Source: Chryseobacterium gleum (GTDB lineage Bacteria; Bacteroidota; Bacteroidia; Flavobacteriales_D; Sanyastnellaceae). From it: a stretch of DNA of 35,037 bases. The stretch lies in contig CAMCTV010000010.1 in NCBI GenBank assembly GCA_945878635.1, forward strand, positions 1 to 35,037. Reading direction: 5' to 3'. The notes beneath the pieces are model-generated. The model had not been told where the DNA came from, made no database searches, and saw only the letters and a list, made by a program, of their open reading frames with translations. The position numbers were made by a program, and so were the translations under genes. This document shows positions 1 to 8,163 of this stretch, piece by piece (within the stretch, counting starts at the first letter, position 1; every line of letters begins with the position of its first letter).

Positions 1-385
1 TTTCACATTCAACCTTGAAGATCCAGGATTGACTTTGGCTTTTGCCATGGCCAACATGGGTGTTGAAACCAATAACTTAGAAACGGCCATCAATGCGGAA
101 GTGGAGAAATTAAAAACCACGCCCATCACAGACGGAGAGTACCAGAAATTAAGAAACCAAATTGAAAGCGATTTCATTTCCAGAAATTCTAGCATGGCGG
201 GAATTGCTGAAAGCTTAGCCAATTATTACACTTACTATGGCGAAACCAATTTGATCAATACAGAAATTGATCGCTACATGAAAGTAACCAAAGAAGACAT
301 GATGAAAGCAGCTCAGAAATATTACACTCCTGAAAACAGAGTGACCATTTACTTTGAGCACGATCCAAGTCTTTTAAAACAATAA
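1..385 (+). CDS. M16 family peptidase, C-terminal part (cut by window start)
   Basis: The reading frame is open from base 2 of the window, so the gene begins upstream. About 128 residues remain. They resemble the last part of an M16 (insulinase-like) zinc peptidase: a helical stretch with the pattern TPITDGEYQKLRNQ, then a helix containing SLANYYTYYG, and an ending like RVTIYFEHDPS, as is usual for the final domain of these proteins. The next gene starts 19 bp downstream and encodes a second M16 protein that lacks the zinc motif. M16 proteins often occur as an active plus an inactive subunit, so this copy is the likely active partner. Its HxxEH motif would lie outside the window, so activity cannot be confirmed here. 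An internal TTG at 29 is only an artefact of the truncation, not a start. Confidence 0.8.
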   Translation, partial: FTFNLEDPGLTLAFAMANMGVETNNLETAINAEVEKLKTTPITDGEYQKLRNQIESDFISRNSSMAGIAESLANYYTYYGETNLINTEIDRYMKVTKEDMMKAAQKYYTPENRVTIYFEHDPSLLKQ

Positions 386-404
386 TCTTCAAGTTGATTC
401 ATTC

Positions 405-2480
405 ATGAAAAAATATATAGTATCCATTTTCGCACTGATGATAGCAGTGGCGGGAATGACCCAAAAAGTTGACCGCAGCAAAGCACCCGCGGCAGGGCCA
501 GCGCCAAAAATTCAGATTGGTTCTTACCAAAATTTCACCATGGACAACGGCTTAAAAGTCATTGTTGTTGAAAACCACAAATTGCCCAATGTTTCCTACT
601 CTTTGCAATTGGAAATTGACCCCATCAAAGAAGGAGACAAAGCGGGTTATGTTTCATTTGCCGGAGACATGATGTCCAAAGGAACAACGAGCCGATCAAA
701 GGATGAAATCACTTCATCCATTGACTTCATCGGTGCTCAATTTTCAAGTGGATCGGATGGTATTTTTGGAGCATGCTTAACGAAGCACAGCGAAAGAATG
801 TTGGAGATCTTCTCTGATGTCTTGTTGAATCCTTCTTTTCCTGAAACGGAATTAGAGAAATTCAAGAAAAAGACCATCAGCGGGTTGATTTCTGAAAAAA
901 CAGATCCCAATTCCATTTCTTCCAAGATTGGCAACATGGTGACCTATGGTAAGAACCATCCATATGGAGAGCAGATGACAGAAGAGACTGTTAAGAATAT
1001 TGGACGTGAAGAAATTGTCAATTATTACAACAGCTATTTCAAACCCAATGTAGCTTATTTGATCATCGTTGGCGACATCACCATGGAAACGGCCAAAGCA
1101 CAAGCCAATAAGTATTTTGCTTCTTGGACCAGAGGAGATGTTCCAAAATTAAAATTCCGTGCGCCCAAAGTCCCTGCTGGGAATGAGGTTGTTTTTGTAC
1201 CCATGCCAGGTGCTGTTCAATCAGTCATCAATATCACCTACCCCATTGATTTGGTGCCAACCACACAAGATGCACTGGTTGCATCAGTATTGAATAACAT
1301 TTTGGGAGGAAGCGGATTTCAAACCCGTTTGATGCAAAACTTGAGAGAGGACAAAGCCTATACATATGGAGCATACTCCGATATAGCAGCCGATGATTAT
1401 ATTGGAAACTTTAGCGCTGGAGCCAGTGTAAGAAATGAAGTGACTGACAGTTCAATCACTCAGCTCATGTTGGAAATTTCAAGATTGACTACGGAGGCTG
1501 TGGATGATAAGACCCTTCAAATCGTCAAAAACATCATGACCGGTCAATTTGCCCGTTCATTGGAAAGGCCACAAACTGTTGCACGTTTTGCCAAGAACAT
1601 CGACAAGTACGGTTTGCCAAAGAATTTTTATGAGACCTATTTGGAACGCTTGAATGCCGTTACTGCTCAGGACATCTTAACCTTAGCCAAGCGAGTATTA
1701 ATGCCAAACAACGCCTACATCACAGTAGTCGGAAACAAAGAAATCGAAAGTAAAATATCGACTTTCGATGCCGATGGAAAAATATCAAAATACAATCCAG
1801 ATGGAAGCACATTTGTAGACATGCGTCCAGCTCCAGCAGATGTCACCCCTCAAGTTGTATTCAATAACTACATCCAAGCTACCGGAGGAAAAGACAAAAT
1901 CACCAAAATCAAATCATTTGAGCAAAAAGGAAAGTTTGATGTAGGTATGGCCAAGTTGGACATGCAAAGCATTTGTATCGCCAACACAGCAATGCGTTTG
2001 GTGGTATCCATGAATGGCAACGCCATGATGACACAAACATGGGATGGTACAAAAATGCAAATCAGTCAAATGGGACAAAGCATGGAAGGTGGTGAGGCTG
2101 AAATCCTTCAAGCCAAAATCCAAAGTGATTTATTGGCTGAATTGCATTATGCCGACTTTGGAATACAATCGCTTTTAAAGGGTATTGAAGTTGTAAACGG
2201 ATCAGACATGTATGTTATCGAAAATACATACGCCAACGGAATGGTAGCTACTGATTACTTTGATGTAAAATCTGGACTTCGCATGAAAACCATCACCGTG
2301 CAAAAAGTAGGTGAAACCACACAAACATCAGAAACCACGGTTGTTTCTTATGGCACAACTGCGGATGGCGTTAAATATCCCAATGTGGTAAAACAAAACG
2401 CCGGTGGACAGCTAGTAGAAATAACCATCAACGAATTCAACGTGAACCCAAAGGTGAAGAAAAAAGATTTCAAGATTTAG
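405..2480 (+). CDS. M16 family protein, inactive subunit with extra C-terminal domain
   Basis: This 691-residue protein begins with a signal peptide (MKKYIVSIFALMIAVAGMTQ), so it should act in the periplasm or outer membrane. Residues about 40-470 form two M16 domains. Where active members have HxxEH, this one reads SFAGD (residues 84-88), so all zinc ligands of that motif are missing. The second domain keeps the LREDKAYTYGAY segment, matching the Arg/Tyr pair typical of non-catalytic M16 subunits. Residues about 480-691 are an added mostly beta region resembling LolA/outer-membrane lipoprotein-sorting-like domains; this assignment is tentative. It lies 19 bp after another M16 gene, and the two probably form a heterodimeric peptidase. 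A strong terminator follows. The family call is firm; the substrate is unknown. Confidence 0.9.
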   Translation: MKKYIVSIFALMIAVAGMTQKVDRSKAPAAGPAPKIQIGSYQNFTMDNGLKVIVVENHKLPNVSYSLQLEIDPIKEGDKAGYVSFAGDMMSKGTTSRSKDEITSSIDFIGAQFSSGSDGIFGACLTKHSERMLEIFSDVLLNPSFPETELEKFKKKTISGLISEKTDPNSISSKIGNMVTYGKNHPYGEQMTEETVKNIGREEIVNYYNSYFKPNVAYLIIVGDITMETAKAQANKYFASWTRGDVPKLKFRAPKVPAGNEVVFVPMPGAVQSVINITYPIDLVPTTQDALVASVLNNILGGSGFQTRLMQNLREDKAYTYGAYSDIAADDYIGNFSAGASVRNEVTDSSITQLMLEISRLTTEAVDDKTLQIVKNIMTGQFARSLERPQTVARFAKNIDKYGLPKNFYETYLERLNAVTAQDILTLAKRVLMPNNAYITVVGNKEIESKISTFDADGKISKYNPDGSTFVDMRPAPADVTPQVVFNNYIQATGGKDKITKIKSFEQKGKFDVGMAKLDMQSICIANTAMRLVVSMNGNAMMTQTWDGTKMQISQMGQSMEGGEAEILQAKIQSDLLAELHYADFGIQSLLKGIEVVNGSDMYVIENTYANGMVATDYFDVKSGLRMKTITVQKVGETTQTSETTVVSYGTTADGVKYPNVVKQNAGGQLVEITINEFNVNPKVKKKDFKI

Positions 2481-2504
2481 GGTATTCCCAATTGGGGTGT
2501 CAAT

Positions 2505-2539
2505 AAAAAAGGTCGGGCGTACGTTCCGACCTTTTTTTT
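2505..2539 (+). terminator. Rho-independent terminator after the M16 pair
   Basis: GGTCGG (2511-2516) pairs with CCGACC (2526-2531) around a 9-base loop and is followed by eight T residues (2532-2539). Six A residues precede the stem, so the hairpin could also work on the opposite strand. It separates the M16 operon from ftsE, whose ATG lies 17 bp beyond the T-run. Confidence 0.85.
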
Positions 2540-2556
2540 CGTTTTACCTTCACATC

Positions 2557-3243
2557 ATGAGTACAAATCAAGCCTTGGTTCAAATTGTCAATGGAAGTGT
2601 ATACCACGATAAGATTCCTGTATTGTCCCAATTGAATTTTCAAATGCATCCAGGGGAGTTTGTTTATTTGATAGGAAAAAGCGGAAGTGGTAAAAGCAGC
2701 TTCATGAAAACTTTGTACGCTGATCATGAAATTCAAGCTGACGAAGCGGATTGCTGCGGATACAATTTAAAAACCATCAAACAAAAAGAGGTTCCTTTTC
2801 TGAGAAGAAAAATCGGAATTGTCTTTCAAGAGTTTGAGTTATTGCATGACAGAACAGTGAATGAAAATCTTGAATTTGTTTTGCAAGCAACAGGATGGAA
2901 AGATGCCAATGCCATTAGAAGCCGCATAGAATCCTCATTGGACAGTGTTGGCCTCAACAACAAAGGCTTGCAAAAACCACATCAATTGAGCGGAGGAGAA
3001 AGACAACGTGTGGCCATTGCCCGCGCACTGCTCAATACACCCATGCTCATCATTGCGGATGAGCCCACTGGAAATTTAGATCCACAAATGAGCTTAGAAA
3101 TCACAGAACTACTCTACCAAATTTCACTTTCCGGAACTGCAGTGCTGATGGCCTCCCATGACTACGTTGCCATGCAACAATTCAAAGGAAAGGTTTGGGT
3201 TTGCGAAGAAGGAAAAATACAAACGGCGTCACCAAAAGCATGA
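2557..3243 (+). CDS. ftsE: Cell-division ABC ATPase FtsE
   Basis: A 228-residue ABC ATPase with Walker A GKSGSGKS (40-47), Q-loop Gln91, signature LSGGE (144-148), Walker B LIIADE (164-169) and switch His201. Its length and the VYLIGKSGSGKSSFMKTLY stretch match the FtsE branch found in Bacteroidota, which with the membrane protein FtsX controls peptidoglycan hydrolases at the division site. No ftsX lies next to it. A longer frame opens at 2497, but that extension runs through the terminator hairpin and encodes nothing family-like, so the ATG at 2557 is chosen. Its stop overlaps the start of the next gene (ATGA), suggesting translational coupling. A LolD/MacB-type transporter ATPase is the main alternative. 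Confidence 0.85.
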   Translation: MSTNQALVQIVNGSVYHDKIPVLSQLNFQMHPGEFVYLIGKSGSGKSSFMKTLYADHEIQADEADCCGYNLKTIKQKEVPFLRRKIGIVFQEFELLHDRTVNENLEFVLQATGWKDANAIRSRIESSLDSVGLNNKGLQKPHQLSGGERQRVAIARALLNTPMLIIADEPTGNLDPQMSLEITELLYQISLSGTAVLMASHDYVAMQQFKGKVWVCEEGKIQTASPKA

Positions 3244-3986
3244 CTTGGGTAAGTGTTGTTATTCCCTGTTTCAATGCCGGTGAGGACCTCAAAAAAGCTA
3301 TTCTTTCTGTACTCCATCAATCCTATCCAAAAATAGAACTCATCATTCAAGATGCGGTTAGCACAAATCAAGCAACCGTTTCCATTCTTGAAGAGTTCAA
3401 AGATCAATGTTTGGTAGTTGTAGAAAAAGACAACGGTATATTTGATGCCTTCCAAAAAGGGATCGAAAAAAGCAAAGGAGATTGGATATACCTGATGGGC
3501 GCTGATGATCAGTTGGCCAGTGAAAACATCATCGAACGACTGATGAAATATAATTTCCTGCCCTCTTATGATATCATGCTAGGCAAAGTAGAAAACACAC
3601 ATTCCGTCAGCCAATGGATTCCAAAAACTTTTGATAGTCGTTTGAATTGGAAGATGTATTGGAGAAATACCCTGCACCAGCAAGGTTGTTTGTACCGCAA
3701 AGATGTTTTTTCCAAACACCCTTTCAGTGGGAAATTCAAAATCTTAGGAGACTATCATCTTCATCTGCAATTGTATCTTTCAAAATGCAAGGTCCTTCAG
3801 ACTTCATTGACATTTGCTGTTTGCAAAGCAGATGGTTTATCCAAAAAATTCACTTGGCCGTTGTACAGGGAAGAGATGAAAATTAAAATGACCTTGCTTT
3901 CCTTTCCACTAAATACATTATTTGCCGGTTTATCAATGGTCAAATTCTGTTTAAAGCGTTTGATTCCGCGAGCTATTCAACAATAG
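3240..3986 (+). CDS. Glycosyltransferase family 2
   Basis: A 248-residue GT-A fold glycosyltransferase. The N-terminus VSVVIPCFNAGEDLKKAI is the classic GT2 opening. EKDNGIFDAFQKG (62-74) and MGADDQ (86-91, with the Asp pair taking the DxD metal and nucleotide-sugar role) follow. It probably transfers a sugar to a lipopolysaccharide, capsule or glycoprotein glycan in the cytoplasm; donor and acceptor cannot be told. The start is the ATG at 3240, overlapping the ftsE stop as ATGA; an upstream in-frame start at 3195 would lie deep inside ftsE. Its end overlaps the end of the convergent glycosyltransferase gene by 14 bp. No transmembrane anchor is obvious. Confidence 0.85.
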   Translation: MTWVSVVIPCFNAGEDLKKAILSVLHQSYPKIELIIQDAVSTNQATVSILEEFKDQCLVVVEKDNGIFDAFQKGIEKSKGDWIYLMGADDQLASENIIERLMKYNFLPSYDIMLGKVENTHSVSQWIPKTFDSRLNWKMYWRNTLHQQGCLYRKDVFSKHPFSGKFKILGDYHLHLQLYLSKCKVLQTSLTFAVCKADGLSKKFTWPLYREEMKIKMTLLSFPLNTLFAGLSMVKFCLKRLIPRAIQQ

Positions 3987-5070
3987 ATTCCAAAATCTTC
4001 CATTCCTTCATGGCATTGTTGTCCATGAAAAATGACTCTCGAGCAGCGCCAAAACTTGCCGAAGAGGATGGAATTTCTCTTAGGCAATTGAAAATGGATG
4101 AAGACAAGACGTTAGACGCTAAAGATGGAATAATCCAACCCATTGGATACTTGTCTAAAATGACTTTGACCTCTGGATTTCCCAATGTTACAAAGGGCAA
4201 ACCCATTCGAGCGTAATCAAATATTTTGTTGGGCAATGCCCATTTAAAACTCTCACTCACCGGCTTCTCCAAAGCAATACCGAGATGCGCATGCTGAAGC
4301 AAACCCAGAATGTTTGGGTAATTCATCGGCCCTAGAAAGAAAACCTTATCGTCCAAACATAACATTTTCACTTTGTCTTTTAACACCGCTTCATGCTCTC
4401 CATTACCCACCAAAACCAACATCACATTCTGAAGCAATGGCATAGCATCTATCAATTCATCCAATCCTCTGTGCGGATTGAAAACGCCATGGTAAAAAAG
4501 AACCTGCTTCCCTTTCCAGGACTCAGGTTTATCCGTTGAAAAGGGATCCACAGATAAATCCGGCAAATTGCGAATCACTTGAAAGAGCCGAGGGTATTTG
4601 TTCCGATAAAAATCTTGAATACCTCTTGAAACTGTGAAGCAATGATCAACTTCTGGCATACATACTCTTTCAATGGTCATCCAAATCTTTCGTTTAAGAG
4701 GATGACCTATCAAACCAACTGATTCCGTGAAGCATTCGTGAGCATCATACACAATCTGCCATTTCTTCCAAAACTTCAAACTTACAGCAGGCCAAAGGGT
4801 GTCCAAATCATTGCACCACACAATGTCAGTTCGTTGAAACAAAAGATAGAAAAACAATCGGAGTTGAATCCAAGCATAAAACAAAACCCCTTGCTGAAAA
4901 GGATTTGAAAACCTCAAAGCACGGTAGGGAAAATAAACTGGAAGGCTACCTTTTTTTTCAAAGCCAATTAAAGTAACATCAAATCCACGCTTATGCCACC
5001 ATGTGCAAGTCTTGGCTACCCGTTGATCGTAGCACAAATCATTACTGACCAAGACCACTATTTTCTTCAC
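3973..5070 (-). CDS. Glycosyltransferase family 4
   Basis: A 365-residue GT-B fold glycosyltransferase. The acceptor half has SNDLCYDQRVAK (9-20), a DIVWCNDLDTLWP segment and VYDAHE (107-112), all typical of GT4 enzymes. The donor half carries YHGVFNPHRGLDELIDA, a VLVGNGE turn, and the Glu-containing stretch ending in NKIFDYARMGLP. It probably works with the convergent GT2 gene in surface glycan synthesis, though they are on opposite strands. The start is GTG at 5070, overlapping the exonuclease stop as GTGA, so the two genes are probably translationally coupled. The stop overlaps the GT2 stop by 14 bp (CTATTCAACAATAG). Confidence 0.85.
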   Translation of the reverse strand: MKKIVVLVSNDLCYDQRVAKTCTWWHKRGFDVTLIGFEKKGSLPVYFPYRALRFSNPFQQGVLFYAWIQLRLFFYLLFQRTDIVWCNDLDTLWPAVSLKFWKKWQIVYDAHECFTESVGLIGHPLKRKIWMTIERVCMPEVDHCFTVSRGIQDFYRNKYPRLFQVIRNLPDLSVDPFSTDKPESWKGKQVLFYHGVFNPHRGLDELIDAMPLLQNVMLVLVGNGEHEAVLKDKVKMLCLDDKVFFLGPMNYPNILGLLQHAHLGIALEKPVSESFKWALPNKIFDYARMGLPFVTLGNPEVKVILDKYPMGWIIPSLASNVLSSSIFNCLREIPSSSASFGAARESFFMDNNAMKEWKILESIVE

Positions 5071-5885
5071 ATCGATTCTTTGATCTTTTTGAATACTTGC
5101 TTTGTATATCGAGGGAAATCAGCATTCATCAACCATCCATAATAGCCCGGTTCTTGAAGAAAAACCTGCGTAACCAAAACGCCCTTGTGCTTGCCGAAAT
5201 TAAATACGGGCATATCATCTTCGTTGTAGACCACATGTCCCACAAGATCAGCCTTGCGTCTTCTTTCGCTCATTTTGTGCAGCATTTCCATATCGTTTTG
5301 GACCGGAAACACATTTGGATCTCCACCAGGAACAGCTACTCCGTGGTACTTTCCAATCATGGCATTCAACACATCGGCGGTGGCTACTACATCAGGCATG
5401 GCTTCATGAGCATCCTCTAATTCTTTATTGCAATAAAAACGCAATGCAGCAGACAAGTTGCGCGGCTCCATCATATGGAACAGAACTTGAACATCCACCA
5501 AATTTCTACCCTCAATACTAAAATCCACACCAGCGCGTAAAAACTCTTCTGCCAACAATGGCAAATCAAACTTATTGGAGTTGAAACCCGCCAAATCGCA
5601 ATCCATAAGAAACTGAAACAGCTTGGATGAGTAATCTGTGAATGTAGGAGCATCAACTACATCACCATCATAAATCCCGTGAATGATAGAAGACTCCAAT
5701 GGGATGGACATTTCTGGATTGAACAGTAACCTTCCTTTCCCTTCTGCGGGGAGATGGTGCACTTGACCGTTGGGCATAATCTTCACAACAGCAATCTCCA
5801 CAATCCTGTCTTTTCCCACGTCAACGCCCGTTGTCTCGAGATCAAAAAAAGCCAATGGCTTTTTTAAGTTAAATTGATACTTCAT
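5067..5885 (-). CDS. DnaQ-like 3'-5' exonuclease with C-terminal FGKxKG domain
   Basis: A 272-residue DEDDh exonuclease. ExoI is FFDLETTG (Asp15, Glu17), IIHGI carries the usual HG at 69-70, ExoII has Asp107 in FNSNKFD, and ExoIII has His160 and Asp165 in HEAMPDVVATA. It is related to the proofreading epsilon subunit of DNA polymerase III but could be a stand-alone DNA or RNA exonuclease. Residues about 205-265 carry FNFGKHKG, then PGYYGWLMNADFP, resembling a DUF3820-type domain seen on such exonucleases. The ATG at 5885 is preferred over an in-frame TTG at 5897 because the latter lies inside a terminator hairpin. It is coupled to the GT4 gene by a 4-bp overlap, with no clear functional link. 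Confidence 0.85.
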   Translation of the reverse strand: MKYQFNLKKPLAFFDLETTGVDVGKDRIVEIAVVKIMPNGQVHHLPAEGKGRLLFNPEMSIPLESSIIHGIYDGDVVDAPTFTDYSSKLFQFLMDCDLAGFNSNKFDLPLLAEEFLRAGVDFSIEGRNLVDVQVLFHMMEPRNLSAALRFYCNKELEDAHEAMPDVVATADVLNAMIGKYHGVAVPGGDPNVFPVQNDMEMLHKMSERRRKADLVGHVVYNEDDMPVFNFGKHKGVLVTQVFLQEPGYYGWLMNADFPRYTKQVFKKIKESM

Positions 5886-5888
5886 ATT

Positions 5889-5915
5889 AAAAAACAACCC
5901 CCTACTCGGGGGTTG
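5889..5915 (-). terminator. Rho-independent terminator abutting the exonuclease start
   Basis: On the minus strand, CAACCCCC (5915-5908) pairs with GGGGGTTG (5902-5895) around a 5-base loop, followed by six T residues (5894-5889). It ends transcription of the upstream PorE-like gene. The next start codon on the same strand (5885) lies only 3 bases beyond the T-run. Confidence 0.9.
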
Positions 5916-5936
5916 CTGTATTGATTTTTTATTTTT

Positions 5937-8138
5937 TTATCCTTCTGCTGAAAGTTCAACATACTGATAGCGCTCATAAACATCTTTATTCTCTTTGGCG
6001 TCATTCTCATATTCCTTTCCATTTACGCCAGAGTCGATCTTTCTAAACTTGTAATGAACTCCTTCCTCATAACCCATGCGCTGTAATTCTTTGCGAATTA
6101 CAATCATTGCATCATCCGCTCTTTGCTTGGACAATTCTTCATTGGATTTTTTGTTGGATCGAGGAACTTTTGATGAACTTGCATAAACATCAATTTCAGA
6201 GATTCCACGCTTTTCAATCAACACCGCCACCTCTTCAACAAACAATCCCATGTCTTCCAATTTCACTCGGAAAACTCCGTAGGTAAAATAATATTTTGTA
6301 GGGCTAATTTTTTCTGTCTCACCTGCTGGCTTCTCTTTCACTGGTTTGGCTTTTTTACCGCCCAATTTCATATTGGCCAAATCCGCTTTCTCTTTCGCCG
6401 CTAGTTCATCAGCCTTGGCCTTTTCCTTATCGGCCTTCTCTTTCTCTTTTTCAGCCTTCTTTTCCGCCTTGGCATCTTTCTTAGACTTTTCTGCGGTCAA
6501 ATCCACTTTGGGAGGAGGAGGTCGCTTGACTATGGGAAGAACATATGTCTCGTGCTCAATGGACATCACTGACTCATCACATACAGCCTCTACTTGATAT
6601 TCATTGAGGACAATTTTATCCAACATCACTTGCACTTTGTATTCTGCGCAAGGAGGCAACTTCAATTCATATATCCCAGAAGCAGCATCTACTGGGGCTT
6701 CAACCTTTAGATCTTCATCCTTGGCTTTGGCCAAGAGTTTCAATCCCGTTGGAATTGATTTTGACAAAGAAATCAAATTGCCTTTTAAGACAACTGGAGC
6801 TTCGTTTGGATCGCGTGCCAAGGTAACTTCATAAATATCTTGAAGTCCGGAACCACCGATCTTGGAAGATGTAATAAATCCTTTGCGAGAAATGGGGACA
6901 GCTTGGAAATAGTAATCATCATCTGTCGTTGAAAGTGGATAACCAACGTTGACCGTATTTCCAATGTTTCCTTTGGCGTCAATTTTAGAAGAAAAGACAT
7001 CAAATCCTCCCATGGTGTTGTGTCCTTCAGAAGAGAAATACAAAATCTTTCCATTTCCACCAATGGAAGGTGATACTTCACTGTACTTTGTATTGACTAA
7101 CTCTCCCAAATTCTCTGCCTCACCCCATTCACCATTCTTTTCCAACTTGGCGCGGTAAACATCAAAACCTCCCAACCCGTTGGGGCGATTGCTCGTGAAA
7201 TAAATCGTTTTACCATCGGGAGAAATGGCCATGTCCATTTCTTGGAATTGAGAATTCACGGTAGCACCAAGAGGCACCGGATCTGTCCATCTTTCTCCGA
7301 TTAATTTACACATGTAAAACTCTGCATCATCTCTTGGGCCTTTGCTAATGAACAAGGTATGTCCATCTGCAGTAACGCCGGTTACACGGTCGCCCTTGTC
7401 TGAATTGATGTTGAGCAATTCTGCTGGTCCCCACTTACCCGACGCGCCACGGAAGCTCATGTACAAATCATCTTCAAACTCCATTGTTTCCGGATCCACC
7501 AACTTGGCATTGCTACCATCGGCACGTTCTCGGTTTGAACTAAAATACAAAATACTCAAATCCCTCGGAGACACACCATTGAAATCTTTGTACTCAGAAT
7601 TGATTGCTGTACCTACGTTGTTGATTTTATGATTCTTGGGTGACTTCATTTGTAACTTGGCCTCCTCACATTGTTCCAACTCTCTGGGCATGTCCTGCAA
7701 CAAAAGATGACCCGGATTTTTAATCTTGGTCTTTAACAATTCATAGGATTCTATTGCATCATCTGGCTTACCGTTCAGATGCTGAGCCTTTGCCAAGTAT
7801 GACAATGCTTCAATAGGAGCCAATTCTTCACTCTCATCATACGGATCATAATTCTTGGAAAATTTCCCGCTGCCCGTAGCTGTTTCCAAATGCTCCAACG
7901 CATCTTTCTTGTCCTTGGTCTCCAACAAGCATATGCCCAACTTATAATGATAATTGGCATTGAGGGGTTTTTTAGCCAATAGCTTTTGCCATTCGATGAC
8001 GGCTTGGTCCCATAGCTTTTCTTCAATAAGGGTATTTGCCTCGTCGAAATTGGCAGGTGTTTCAGGTTGCGCAAACACGGGTGAGATCATACTTAGACAG
8101 ATGATCAAACCCATGATTAACCTTTTCAAAAAATCCAT
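5937..8138 (-). CDS. PorE-like TPR / PD40 propeller / OmpA-like envelope protein
   Basis: A 733-residue exported protein with a signal peptide ending near SPVFAQ. In order: TPR repeats (about 26-150), a PD40/WD40-like propeller (about 170-450, with motifs such as ISPDGKTIYFTSNRPNGLGG and ILYFSSEGHNTMGGFDV), a small beta domain (about 455-540), a charged Lys/Ala/Glu linker (about 555-600), and a C-terminal OmpA-like domain (about 615-733) with NEELSKQRADDAM. This order matches PorE, a T9SS component thought to bind peptidoglycan, and related Bacteroidota OmpA proteins. The usual GHTD-like segment of the OmpA domain is ASSS here, so peptidoglycan binding is uncertain. No lipobox Cys is seen, unlike lipoprotein PorE. 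It starts 25 bp after the E2 stop and may share its transcript; a terminator follows. Confidence 0.82.
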   Translation of the reverse strand: MDFLKRLIMGLIICLSMISPVFAQPETPANFDEANTLIEEKLWDQAVIEWQKLLAKKPLNANYHYKLGICLLETKDKKDALEHLETATGSGKFSKNYDPYDESEELAPIEALSYLAKAQHLNGKPDDAIESYELLKTKIKNPGHLLLQDMPRELEQCEEAKLQMKSPKNHKINNVGTAINSEYKDFNGVSPRDLSILYFSSNRERADGSNAKLVDPETMEFEDDLYMSFRGASGKWGPAELLNINSDKGDRVTGVTADGHTLFISKGPRDDAEFYMCKLIGERWTDPVPLGATVNSQFQEMDMAISPDGKTIYFTSNRPNGLGGFDVYRAKLEKNGEWGEAENLGELVNTKYSEVSPSIGGNGKILYFSSEGHNTMGGFDVFSSKIDAKGNIGNTVNVGYPLSTTDDDYYFQAVPISRKGFITSSKIGGSGLQDIYEVTLARDPNEAPVVLKGNLISLSKSIPTGLKLLAKAKDEDLKVEAPVDAASGIYELKLPPCAEYKVQVMLDKIVLNEYQVEAVCDESVMSIEHETYVLPIVKRPPPPKVDLTAEKSKKDAKAEKKAEKEKEKADKEKAKADELAAKEKADLANMKLGGKKAKPVKEKPAGETEKISPTKYYFTYGVFRVKLEDMGLFVEEVAVLIEKRGISEIDVYASSSKVPRSNKKSNEELSKQRADDAMIVIRKELQRMGYEEGVHYKFRKIDSGVNGKEYENDAKENKDVYERYQYVELSAEG

Positions 8139-8163
8139 AGAACTGAATTTAAATTATTTACAA

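Noticed and set aside
2497-2556. N-terminal extension of ftsE
   Set aside because: It would be encoded by the terminator hairpin and matches no FtsE; the ATG at 2557 gives the normal N-terminus.
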